Of a DNA stretch of 64,000 nucleotides, positions 8,664 through 22,157 are shown piece by piece. The DNA comes from Clusia tigrina (lineage: Eukaryota; Arthropoda; Insecta; Diptera; Clusiidae), in contig OV050030.1 of the NCBI GenBank assembly GCA_920105625.2, positions 247,287,889 to 247,351,888 of the forward strand. The letters run 5' to 3'. The position numbers were made by a program, and so were the translations under genes. Within the stretch, counting starts at the first letter, position 1, and every line of letters begins with the position of its first letter. The notes under the pieces were generated by a model that worked only from the letters and a program-made list of their open reading frames with translations, made no database searches and was not told the DNA's origin.

Positions 8664-10989
8664 CTTGAGTCCCAAATCAAACACTGATAAATCTTCAAAT
8701 GGCCCTAACTTCTATAAGGTACGTCCTACACCTATCAAAGTTTGCAACATACAGATGCTTGTAACTTTTTACTGGAGCGTCATAAAACCTTGAAATTTTG
8801 GAACAATAAAGTACTCGAGCCGCTTGTCAATTTAAGCTATCGCTCAAAGCTATGCTACCCTTGAGTCCCACATCAAACACTGAAAAAACTTCAAATGGCC
8901 CTAGCTTCTATACGGTACGTCCTACACCTATCAAAGTTTGCAACATACAAATGCTTGTAACTTTTTACTGGAGCGTCCAAAAACCTTGAAATTTTGTAAC
9001 AATAAAGTACTCGAGCCTCGTGTCAATTTAAGTTATCGCTCAAAGCTATGCTACCCTTGAGTCCCAAATCAAACACTGATAAAACTTCAAATGGCCCTAA
9101 CTTCTATACGGTACGTCCTACACCTATCAAAGTTTGCAACATACAAATGCTTGTAACTTTTTACTGGGGCGTCATAAAACCTTGAAATTTTGTAACAATA
9201 AAGTACTCGAGCCTCTTGTCAATTTAAGCTATCGCTCAAAGCTATGCTACCCTTGAGTCCCAAATCAAACACTGATAAAACTTCAAATGGCCCTAACTTC
9301 TATACGGTACGTCCTACACCTATCAAAGTTTGCAACATACAAATGCTTGTAACTTTTTACTGGAGCGTCGTAAAACCTTGAAATTTTGTAACAATAAAGT
9401 ACTCGAGCCTCGTGTCAATTTAAGTTATCGCTCAAAGCTATGCTACCCTTGAGTCCCAAATCAAACTCTGATAAAACTTCAAATGGCCCTAACTTCTATA
9501 CGGTACGTCCTACACCTATCAAAGTTTGCAACATACAAATTCTTGTAACTTTTTACTAGAGCGTCATAAAACCTTGAAGTTTTGTAACAATAAAGTACTC
9601 GAGCCTCTTGTCAATTTAAGCTATAGCTCAAATCTACGCTACCCTTGAGTCCCAAATCAAACACTGATAAAACTTCAAATGGCCCTAACTTCTATAAGGT
9701 CCGTCCTACACCTATCAAAGTTTGCAACATACAGATGCTTGTAACTTTTTACTGGAGCGTCATAAAACCTTGAAATTTTGTAACAATAAAGTACTCGAGC
9801 CTCTTATCAATTTAAGCTATCGCTCAAAGCTATGCTACCCTTGAGTCCCAAATCAAACACTGATAAATCTTCAAATGGCCCTAACTTCTATACGGTACGT
9901 CCTACACCTATCAAAGTTTGCAACATACAAATGCTTGTAACTTTTTACTGGAGCGTCATAAAATCTTGAAATTTTGTAACAATAAATTACTCGAGCCTCT
10001 TGTCAATTTATGCTATGGCTCAAAGCTATGCTACCCTTGAGCCCCAAATCAAACACTGATAAAACTTCAAATGGCCCTAACTTCTATACGGTACGTTCTA
10101 CACCTATCAAAGTTTGCAACATACAAATGCTTGTAACTTTTTACTGGAGCGTCGTAAAACCTTGAAATTTTGGAACAATAAAGTACTCGAGCCGCTTGTC
10201 AATTTAAGCTATCGCTCAAAGCTATGCTACCCTTGAGTCCCAAATCAAACACTGATAAAACTTCAAATGGCCCTAACTTCTATACGGTACGTCCTACACC
10301 TATCAAAGTTTGCAACATACAAATGCTTGTAACTTTTTACTGGAGCGTCAAAAAACCTTGAAATTTTGTAACAATAAAGTACTCGAGCCTCGTGTCAATT
10401 TAAGTTATCGCTCAAAGCTATGCTACCCTTGAGTCCCAAATCAAACACTGATAAAACTTCAAATGGCCCTAACTTCTATACGGTACGTCCTACACCTATC
10501 AAAGTTTGCAACATACAAATGCTTGTAACTTTTTACTGGAGCGTCATAAAACCTTGAAATTTTGTAACAATAAAGTACTCGAGCCTCTTGTCAATTTAAG
10601 CTATCGCTCAAAGCTATGCTACCCTTGAGTCCCAAATCAAACACTGATAAAACTTCAAATGGCCCTAACTTCTATACGGTACCTCCTACACCTATCAAAG
10701 TTTGCAACATACAAATGCTTGTAACTTTTTACTGGAGCGTCATAAAACCTTGAAATTTTGTAACAATAAAGTACTCGAGCCTCTTGTCAATTTAAGCTAT
10801 CGGTCAAAGCTATGCTACCTTTGAGTCCCAAATCAAACACTGATAAAGCTTCAAATGGCCCTAACTTCTATACGGTACGTCCTACACCTATAAAAGTTTG
10901 CTACTTACAAATGCTTGTAACTTTTTACTGGAGCGTCATAAAATCTTGAAATTTTGTAACAATAAAGTACTCGAGCCTCTTGTCAATTT

Positions 10990-13900
10990 AAGCTATGGCT
11001 CTAAGCTATGCTACCCTTGAGTCCCAAATCAAACTCTGATAAAACTTCAAATGGCCCTAACTTCTATACGGTACGTCCTACACCTATCAAAGTTTGCAAC
11101 ATACAAATGCTTGTAACTTTTTACTGGAGCGTCATAAAACCTTGAAATTTTGGAACAATAAAGTACTCGAGCCTCTTGTCTATTTAAGCTATCGCTCAAA
11201 GCTATGCTACCCTTGAGTCCCAAATCAAACACTGATAAAACTTCAAATGGCCCTAACTTCTATACGTTACGTCCTACACCTATCAAAGTTTGCAACATAC
11301 AAATGCTTGTAACTTTTTACTGGAGCGTCATAAAACCTTGAAATTTTGTAACAATAAAGTACTCGAGCCTCGTGTCAATTTAAGTTATCGCACAAAGCTA
11401 TGCTACCCTTGAGTCCCAAATCAAACACTGATAAAACTTCAAATGGCCCTAACTTCTATACGGTACGTCCTACACCTATCAAAGTTTGCAACATACAAAT
11501 GCTTGTAACTTTTTACTGGAGCGTCATAAAACCTTGAAATTTTGTAACAATAAAGTACTCGAGCCTCTTGTCAATTTAAGCTATCGCTCAAAGCTATGCT
11601 ACCCTTGAGTCCAAATCAAACACTGATAAAACTTCAAATGGCCCTAACTTCTATACGGTACGTCCTACACCTATCAAAGATTGCAGCATACAAATGCTTG
11701 AAACTTTTTACTGGAGCGTCATAAAACCTTGAAATTTTGTAACAATAAAGTACTCGGGCCTCTTGTCAATTTAGGCTATCGGGCAAAGCTAGGCTACCCT
11801 TGAGTCCCAAATCAAAAACTGATAAAGCTTCAAATGGCCCTACCTCTATACGGTACGTCCAACACCTATCAAAGTTTGCAACATACAAATGCTTGCAAGT
11901 TTTTACTGGAGCGTCATAAAACCTTGAAATTTTGTAACAATAAAGTACTCGAGCCTCTTATCAATTTAAGCTATCGCTCAAAGCTATGCTACCCTTGAGT
12001 CCCAAATCAAACACTCATAAAACTTCAAATGGCCCTAACCTCTATACGGTACGTCCTACACCTATCAAAGTTTGCAACATATAAATGCTTGTAACTTTTT
12101 ACTGGAGCGTCATAAAATCTTGAAATTTTGTAACAATAAAGTACCCGAGCCTCTTATCAATTTAAGCTATCGCTCAAAGCTATGCTACCCTTGAGTCCCA
12201 AACCAAACTCTGATAAAACTTCAAATGGCCCTAACTTCTATACGGTACGTCCTACACCTATCAAAGTTTGCAACATACAAATTCTTGTAACGTTTTACTA
12301 GAGCGTCATAAAACCTTGAAGTTTTGTAACAATAAAGTACTCGAGCCTCTTGTCAATTTAAGCTATCGCTCATATCTACGCTACCCTTGAGTCCCAAATC
12401 AAACACTGATAAAATTTCAAATGGCCCTAACTTCTATAAGGTCCGTCCTACACCTATCAAAGTTTGCAACATACAGATGCTTGTAACTTTTTACTGGAGC
12501 GTCATAAAACCTTGAAATTTTGTAACAATAAAGTACTCGAGCCTCTTATCAATTTAAGCTATCGCTCAAAGCTATGCTACCCTTGAGTCCCAAATCAAAC
12601 ACTGATAAATCTTCAAATGGCCCTAACTTCTATACGGTACGTCCTACACCTATCAAAGTTTGCAACATACAAATGCTTGTAACTTTTTACTGGAGCGTCA
12701 TAAAATCTTGAAATTTTGTAACAATAAAGTACTCGAGCCTCTTGTCAATTTAAGCTATGGCTCAAAGCTATGCTACCCTTGAGTCCCAAATCAAACACTG
12801 ATAAAACTTCAAATGGCCCTAACTTCTATACGGTACGTCCTACACCTATCAAAGTTTGCAACATACAAATGCTTGTAACTTTTTACTGGAGCGTCAAAAA
12901 ACCTTGAAATTTTGTAACAATAAAGTACTCGAGCCTCGTGTCAATTTAAGTTATCGCTCAAAGCTATGCTACCCTTGAGTCCCAAATCAAACACTGATAA
13001 AACTTCAAATGGCCCTAACTTCTATACGGTACGTCCTACACCTATCAAAGTTTGCAACATACAAATGCTTGTAACTTTTTACTGGAGCGTCATAAAGCCT
13101 TGAAATTTTGTAACAATAAAGTACTCGAGCCTCTTGTCAATTTAAGCTATGGCTCTAAGCTATGCTACCCTTGAGTCCCAAATCAAACTCTGATAAAACT
13201 TCAAATGGCCCTAACTTCTATACGGTACGTCCTACACCTATCAAAGTTTGCAACATACAAATGCTTGTAACTTTTTACTGGAGCGTCATAAAACCTTGAA
13301 AATTTGGAACAATAAAGTACTCGAGCCTCTTGTCTATTTAAGCTATCGCTCAAAGCTATGCTACCCTTGAGTCCCAAATCAAACACTGATAAAACTTCAA
13401 ATGGCCCTAACTTCTATACAGTACGTCCTACACCTATCAAAGTTTGCAACATACAAATGCTTGTAACTTTTTACTGGAGCGTCATAAAACCTTGAAATTT
13501 TGTAACAATAAAGTACTCGAGCCTCTTGTCAATTTAAGCTATCGCTCAAAGCTATGCTACCCTTGAGTCCCAAATCAAACACTGATAAAACTTCAAATGG
13601 CCCTAACTTCTATACGGTACGTCCTACACCTATCAAAGATTGCAGCATACAAATGCTTGAAACTTTTTACTGGAGCGTCATAAAACCTTGAAATTTTGTA
13701 ACAATAAAGTACTCGGGCCTCTTGTCAATTTAGGCTATCGGGCAAAGCTAGGCTACCCTTGAGTCCCAAATCAAAAACTGATAAAGCTTCAAATGGCCCT
13801 ACCTCTATACGGTACGTCCTACACCTATCAAAGTTTGCAATATACAAATGCTTGCAAGTTTTTACTGGAGCGTCATAAAACCTTGAAATTTTGTAACAAT

Positions 13901-14265
13901 AAAGTACTCGAGCCTCTTATCAATTTAAGCTATCGCTCAAAGCTATGCTACCCTTGAGTCCCAAATCAAACACTCATAAAACTACAAATGGCCCTAACCT
14001 CTATACGGTACGTCCTACACCTATCAAAGTTTGCAACATATAAATGCTTGTAACTTTTTATTGGAGCGTCATAAAATCTTGAAATTTTGTAACTATAAAG
14101 TACCCGAGCCTCTTATCAATTTAAGCTATCGCTCAAAGCTATGCTACCCTTGAGTCCCAAATCAAACTCTGATAAAACTTCAAATGGCCCTAACTTCTAT
14201 ACGGTACGTCCTACACCTATCAAAGTTTGCAACATACAAATTCTTGTAACGTTTTACTAGAGCGT
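10990..14265 (+). repeat. Duplicated block of about 10-11 monomers
   Basis: Monomers from 10990 recur from 13144 (GGCTCTAAGC variant, then AAACTCTG). Those around 11580-12300 recur at about 13540-14265. The second pair share TTGCAGCATAC, TTAGGCTATCGGGC, AAAAACTG, ACACTCATAAAAC and even the same one-base loss in CCCTACCTC. The offset is 2154 bp in the first part and 1959 bp in the second, because one monomer (the AAGTTATCGCAC unit near 11390) is missing from the second copy. Confidence 0.85.
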
Positions 14266-17200
14266 CATAAAATCTTGAAATTTTGTAACAATAAAGTACT
14301 CGAGCCTCTTGTCAATTTAAGCTATGGCTCAAAGCTATGCTACCCTTGAGTCCCAAATCAAACACTGATAAAACTTCAAATGGCCCTAACTTCTATACGG
14401 TACGTCCTACACCTATCAAAGTTTGCAACATACAAATGCTTGTAACTTTTTACTGGAGCGTCATAAAACCTTGAAATTTTGGAACAATAAAGTACTCGAG
14501 CCGCTTTTCAATTTAAGCTATCGCTCAAAGCTATGCTACCCTTGAGTCCCAAATCAAACACTAATAAAACTACAAATGGCCCTAACTTCTATACGGTACG
14601 TTCTACACCTATCAAAGTTTGCAACATACAAATGCTTGTAACTTTTTACTGGAGCGTCATAAAACCTTGCAATTCTGTAACAATAAAGTACTCGAGCCTC
14701 TTGTCAACTTAAGCTATCGCTCAAAGCTACGCTACCCTTGAGTCCCAAATCAAACACTGATAAAACTTCAAATGGCCCTAACTTCTATAAGGTACGTCCT
14801 ACACCTATCAAAGTTTGCAACATACAGATGCTTGTAACTTTTTACTGGAGCGTCATAAAACCTTCAAATTTTATAACAATAAAGTACTCGAGCCTCTTAT
14901 CAATTTAAGCTATCGCTCAAAGCTATGCTTCCCTTAAGTCCCAAATCAAACACTGATAAAACTTCAAATGGCCCTAACTTCTATATGGTACGTCCTACAC
15001 CTATCAAAGATTGCAACATACAAATGCTTGCAACTTTTTACTGGAGCGTCATAACACCTTGAAATTTTCTAACAATAAAGTACTCGAGCCTCGTGTCAAT
15101 TTAAGTTATCGCTCAAAGCTATGCTACCCTTGAGTCCCAAATCAAACACTGATAGAACTTCAAATGGCCCTAACTTCTATACGGTACGTCCTACACCTAT
15201 CAAATTTTGCAACTTACAAATGCTTGTAACTTTTTACTGGAGCGTCATAAAATCTTGAAATTTTGTAACAATAAAGTACTCGAGCCTCTTGTCAATTTAA
15301 GCTATGGCTCAAAGCTATGCTACCCTTGAGTCCCAAATCAAACACTGATAAAACTTCAAATGGCCCTAACTTCTATACGGTACGTCCTACACCTATCAAA
15401 GTTTGCAACATACAAATGCTTGTAACTTTTTACTGGAGCGTCATAAAACCTTGAAATTTTGGAACAATAAAGTACTCGAGCCGCTTGTCAATTTAAGCTA
15501 TCGCTCAAAGCTATGCTACCCTTGAGTCCCAAATCAAACACTGATAAAACTTCAAATGGCCCTAACTTCTATACGGTACGTCCTACACCTATCAAAGTTT
15601 GCAACATACAAATGCTTGTAACTTTTAACTGGAGCGTCATAAAACCTTGAAATTTTTTTACAATAAAGTACTCGAGCCTCGTGTCAATTTAAGTTATCGC
15701 TCAAAGCTATGCTACCAATGAGTCCCAAATCAAACACTGATAAAACTTCAAATGGCCCTAACTTCTATACGGTACGTCCTACACCTATCAAAGTTTGCAA
15801 CATACAAATGCTTGTAACTTTTTACTGGAGCGTCATAAAACCTTGAAATTTTGTAACAATAAAGTACTCGAGCCTCTTGTCAATTTAAGCTATCGCTCAA
15901 AGCTATGCTACCCTTGAGTCCCAAATCAAACACTGATAAAACTTCAAATGGCCCTAACTTCTATACGGTACGTCCTACACCTATCAAAGTTTGCAACATA
16001 CAAATGCTTGCAACTTTTTACTGGAGCGTCATAAAACCTTGCAATTCTGTAACAATAAAGTACTCGAGCCTCTTGTGAATTTAAGCTATCGCTCAAAGCT
16101 ATGCTAACCTTGAGTCCCAAATCAAACTCTGATAAAACTTCAAATGGCCCTAACTTCTATACGGTACGTCCTACACCTATCAAAGTTTGCAACATACAAA
16201 TTCTTGTAACGTTTTACTAGAGCGTCATAAAACCTTGAAGTTTTGTAACAATAAAGTACACGAGCCCCTTGTCAATTTAAGCTATCGCTCAAAGCTACGC
16301 TACCCTTGAGTCCCAAATCAAACACTGATAAAACTTAAAATGGCCCTAACTTCTATAAGGTACGTCCTACACCTATCAAAGTTTGCAACATACAGATGCT
16401 TGTAACTTTTTACTGGAGCGTCATAAAACCTTCAAATTTTGTAACAATAAAGTACTCGAGCCTCTTATCAATTTAAGCTATCGCTCAAAGCTATGCTACC
16501 CTTAAGTCCCAAATCAAACACTGATAAAACTTCAAATGACCCTAACTTCTATACGGTACGTCCTACACCTATCAAAGTTTGCAACATACAAATGCTTGTA
16601 ACTTTTTACTGGAACGTCATAAAACCTTGAAATTTGGGAACAATAAAGTACTCGAGCCGCTTGTCAATTTAAGCTATCGCTCAAAGCTATGCTACCCTTG
16701 AGTCCCAAACCAAACACTGATAAAACTTCAAATGGCCCTAACTTCTATACGGTACGTCCTACACCTATCAAAGTGTGCAACATACAAAGGCTTGTAACTT
16801 TTTACTGGAGCGTCATAAAATCTTGAAATTTTGTAACAATAAAGTACTCGAGCCTCTTGTCAATTTAAGCTATGGCTTAAAGCTATGCTACCCTTGAGTC
16901 CCAAATCAAACACTGATAAAACTTCAAATGGCCCTAACTTCTATACGGTACGTCCTACACCTATCAAAGTTTGCAACATACAAATGCTTGTAACTTTTTA
17001 CTGGAGCGTCATAAAACCTTGAAATTTTGGAACAATAAAGTACTCGAGCCGCTTGTCAATTTAAGCTATCGCTCAAAGCTATGCTACCCTTGAGTCCCAA
17101 ACCAAACACTGATAAAACTTCAAATGGCCCTAACTTCTATACGGTACGTCCTACATCTTTCAAAGTTTGCAACATACAAATTCTTGTAACGTTTTACTAT

Positions 17201-19022
17201 AGCGTCATAAAACCTTGAAGTTTTGTAACAATAAAGTACTCGAGCCGCTTGTCAATTTAAGCTATCGCTCAAAGCTACGCTACCCTTGAGTCCCAAATCA
17301 AACACTGATAAAACTTCAAATGGCCCTAACTTCTATAAGGTACGTCCTACACCTATCAAAGTATGCAACATACAGATGCTTGTAACTTTTTACTGGAGCG
17401 TCATAAAACCTTCAAATTTTGTAACAATAAAGTACTCGAGCCTCTTATCAATTTAAGCTATCGCTCAAAGCTATGCAACCCTTAAGTCCCAAATCAAACA
17501 CTGAGAAAACTTCAAATGGCCCTAACTTCTATACGGTACGTCCTACACCTATCAAAGTGTGCAACATACAAATGCTTGTAACTTTTTACTGGAGCGTCAT
17601 AAGATCTTGAAATTTTGTAACAATAAAGTACTCGAGCCTCTTGCCAATTTAAGCTATGGCTCAAAGCTATGCTACCCTTGAGTCCCAAATCAAACACTGA
17701 TAAAACTTCAAATGGCCCTAACTTCTATACGGTACGTCCTACAGCTATCAAAGTTTGCAACATACAAATGCTTGTAACTTTTTACTGGAGCGTCATAAAA
17801 CCTTGAAATTTTGTAACAATAAAGTACTCGAGCCTCTTGTCAATTTAAGCTATCGCTCAAAGCTATGCTACCCTTGAGTCCCAAATCAAACTCTGATAAA
17901 ACTTCAAATGGCCCTAACTTCTATACGGTACGTCCTACATCTTTCAAAGTTTGCAACATACAAATTCTTGTAACGTTTTACTATAGCGTCATAAAATCTT
18001 GAAATTTTGTAACAATAAAGTACTCGAGCCTCTTGTCAATTTAAGCTATGGCTTAAAGCTATGCTACCCTTGAGTCCCAAATCAAACACTGATAAAACTT
18101 CAAATGGCCCTAACTTCTATACGGTACGTCCTACACCTATCAAAGTTTGCAACATACAAATGCTTGTAACTTTTTACTGGAGCGTCATAAAACCTTGAAA
18201 TTTTGGAACAATAAAGTACTCGAGCCGCTTGTCAATTTAAGCTATCGCTCAAAGCTAAGCTACCCTTGAGTCCCAAACCAAACACTGATAAAACTTCAAA
18301 TGGCCCTAACTTCTATACGGTACGTCCTACACCTATCAAAGTTTGCAACATACAAATGCTTGTAACTTTTTACTGGAGCGTCAAAAAACCTTGAAATTTT
18401 GTAACAATAAAGTACTCGAGCCTCGTGTCAATTTAAGTTATCGCTCAAAGCTATGCTACCCTTGAGTCCCAAATCAAACACTGATAAAACTTCAAATGGC
18501 CCTAACTTCTATACGGTACGTCCGACACCTATCAAAGTTTGCAACATACAAATGCTTGTAACTTTTTACTGGAGCGTCATAAAACCTTGAAATTTTTTAA
18601 CAATAAAGTACTCGAGCCTCTTGTCAATTTAAGCTATCGCTCAAAGCTATGCTACCCTTGAGTCCCAAATCAAACTCTGATAAAACTTCAAATGGTCCTA
18701 ACTTCTATACGGTACGTCCTACACCTATCAAAGTTTGCAACATACAAATTCTTGTAACGTTTTACTAGAGCGTCATAAAACCTTGAAGTTTTGTAACAAT
18801 AAAGTATTCGAGCCTCTTGTCAATTTAAGCTATCGCTCAAAGCTACGCTACCCTTGAGTCCCAAATCAAACACTGATAAAACTTCAAATGGCCCTAACTT
18901 CTATAAGGTACGTCCTACATCTATCAAAGTTTGCAACATACAGATGCTTGTAACTTTTTACTGGAGCGTCATAAAACCTTGAAATTTTGTAACAATAAAG
19001 TACTCGAGCCTCTTGTCAATTT

Positions 19023-21900
19023 AAGCTATGGCTTAAAGCTATGCTACCCTTGAGTCCCAAATCATACACTGATAAAACTTCAAATGGCACTAACTTCTAT
19101 ACGGTACGTCCTACACCTATCAAAGTTTGCAACATACAAATGCTTGTAACTTTTTACTGGAGCGTCAAAAAACCTTGAAATTTTGTAACAATAAAGTACT
19201 CGAGCCTCGTGTCAATTTAAGTTATCGCTCAAAGCTATGCTACCCTTGAATCCCAAATCAAACACGGATAAAACTTCAAATGGCCGTAACTTCTATACGG
19301 TACGTCCTACACCTATCAAAGTTTGCAACATACAAATGCTTGTAACTTTTTACTGGAGCGTCATAAAACCTTGAAATTTTGTAGCAATAAAGTACTCGAG
19401 CCTCTTGTCAATTTAAGCTATCGCTCAAAGCTATGCTACCCTTGAGTCCCAAATCAAACACTGATAAAGCTTCAAATGGCCCTAACCTCTATACGGTACG
19501 TCCTACATCTTTCAAAGTTTGCAACATACAAATGCTTGTAACTTTTTACTGGAGCGTCATAAAACCTTGAAATTTTGTAACAATAAAGTACTCGAGCCTC
19601 TTGTCAATTTAAGCTATCGCTCAAAGCTATGCTACCATTGAGTCCCAAATCAAACTCTGATAAAACTTCAAATGGCCCTAACTTCTATACGGTACGTCCT
19701 ACATCTTTCAAAGTTTGCAACATACAAATTCTTGTAACGTTTTACTATAGCGTCATAAAACCTTGAAGTTTTGTAACAATAAAGTACTCGAGCCTCTTGT
19801 CAATTTAAGCTATCGCTCAAAGCTACGCTACCCTTGAGTCCCAAATCAAACACTGATAAAACTTCAAATGGCCCTAACTTCTATAAGGTACGTCCTACAC
19901 CTATCAAAGTTTGCAACATACAGATGCTTGTAACTTTTTACTGGAGCGTCATAAAACCTTCAAATTTTGTAACAATAAAGTACTCGAGCCTCTTATCAAT
20001 TTAAGCTATCGCTCAAAGCTATGCTACCCTTAAGTCCCAAATCAAACACTGATAAAACTTCAAATGGCCCTAACTTCTATACGGTACGTCCTACACCTAT
20101 CAAAGTTTGCAACATACAAATGCTTGTAACTTTTTTTGGAGCGTCATAAAATCTTGAAATTTTGTAACAATAAAGTACTCGAGCCTCTTGTCAATTTAAG
20201 CTATGGCTCAAAGCTATGCTACCCTTGAGTCCCAAATCAAACACTGATAAAACTTCAAATGGCCCTAACTTCTATAAGGTACGTCCTACACCTATCAAAG
20301 TTTGCAACATACAGATGCTTGTAACTTTTTACTGGAGCGTCATAAAACCTTGAAATTTTGGAACAATAAAGTACTCGAGCCGCTTGTCAATTTAAGCTAT
20401 CGCTCAAAGCTATGCTACCCTTGAGTCCCACATCAAACACTGATAAAACTTCAAATTGCCCTAACTTCTATCCGGTACGTCCTACACCTATCAAAGTTTG
20501 CAACATACAAATGCTTGTAACTTTTTACTGGAGCGTCAAAAAACCTTGAAATTTTGTAACAATAAAGTACTCGAGCCTCTTGTCAATTTAAGCTATGGCT
20601 TAAAGCTATGCTACCCTTGAGTCCCAAATCAAACACTGATAAAACTTCAAATGGCACTAAATTCTATACGGTACGTCCTACACCTATCAAAGTTTGCAAC
20701 ATACAAATGCTTGTAACTTTTTACTGGAGCGTCAAAAAACCTTGAAATTTTGTAACAATAAAGTACTCGAGCGTCGTGTCAATTTAAGTTATCGCTCAAA
20801 GCTATGCTACCCTTGAATCCCAAATCAAACACGGATAAAACTTCAAATGGCCGTAACTTCTATACGGTACGTCCTACACCTACCAAAGTTTGCAACATAC
20901 AAATGCTTGTAACTTTTTACTGGAGCGTCATAAAACCTTGAAATTTTGTAGCAATAAAGTACTCGAGCCTCTTGTCAATTTAAGCTATCGCTCAAAGCTA
21001 TGCTACCCTTGAGTCCCAAATCAAACACTGATAAAGCTTCAAATGGCCCTAACCTCTATACGGTACGTCCTACACCTATTAAAGTTTGCAACATACAAAT
21101 GCTTGCAACTTTTTACTGGAGCGTCAAAAAACCTTGAAATTTTGTAACAATAAAGTACTCGAGCCTCTTGTCAATTTAAGCTATCGCTCAAAGCTATGCT
21201 ACCCTTGAGTCCCAAATCAAACTCTGACAAAACTTCAAATGGCCCTAACTTCTATACGGTACGTCCTACATCTTTCAAAGTTTGCAACATACAAATGCTT
21301 GTAACTTTTTACTGGAGCGTCATAAAACCTTGAAATTTTGTAACAATAAAGTACTCGAGCCTCTTGTCAATTTAAGCTATCGCTCAAAGCTATGCTACCC
21401 TTGAGTCCCAAATCAAACTCTGATAAAACTTCAAATGGCCCTAACTTCTATACGGTACGTCCTACATCTTTCAAAGTTTGCAACATACAAATTCTTGTAA
21501 CGTTTTACTATAGCGTCATAAAACCTTGAAGTTTTGTAACAATAAAGCACTCGAGCCTCTTGTCAATTTAAGCTATCGCTCAAAGCTACGCTACCCTTGA
21601 GTCCCAAATCAAACACTGATAAAACTTCAAATGGCCCTAACTTCTATAAGGTACGTCCTACACCTATCAATGTTTGCAACATACAGATGCTTGTAACTTT
21701 TTACTGGAGCGTCATAAAACCTTCAAATTTTGTAACAAAAAAGTACTCGAGAATCTTATCAATTTAAGCTATCGCTCAAAGCTATGCTACCCTTAAGTTC
21801 CAAATCAAACCCTGATAAAACTTCAAATGGCCCTAACTTCTATACGGTACGTCCTACACCTATCAAAGTTTGCAACATACAAATGCTTGTAACTTTTTAC
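19023..21900 (+). repeat. Duplicated block, 8-9 monomer period
   Basis: Monomers from 19023 recur from 20590 (offset 1567, that is eight units minus the one-base loss near 20130). They share the rare variants ATGGCACTAA, AACACGGATAAAAC, GGCCGTAAC and GTAGCAATAAAG. Beyond about 19490 the correspondence continues with one additional monomer (offset about 1763). Confidence 0.8.
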
Positions 21901-22157
21901 TGGACCGTCATAAAACCTTGAAATTTTGTAACAATAAAGTACTCGAGCCTCTTATCAATTTAAGCTATCGCTCAAAGCTATGCTACCCTTAAGTTCCAAA
22001 TCAAACCCTGATAAAACTTCAAATGGCCCTAACTTCTATACGGTACGTCCTACACCTATCAAAGTTTGCAACATACAAATGCTTGTAACTTTTTACTGGA
22101 CCGTCATAAAACCTTGAAATTTTGTAACAATAAAGTACTCGAGCCTCTTGTCAATTT
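21766..22157 (+). repeat. Two adjacent, almost identical monomers
   Basis: The units 21766-21961 and 21962-22157 share the private changes CTTAAGTTCC, AAACCCTG and TGGACCGTC. By eye they differ only near the end (CTTATC against CTTGTC). This is a single-monomer duplication, the smallest step of array growth. Confidence 0.88.

Noticed and set aside
11047..17697. Recurring minus-strand ORFs of 61 codons (11047-11232, 13201-13386, 17512-17697)
   Set aside because: They are the same satellite frame left open by chance substitutions in a few monomers; most monomers interrupt it.
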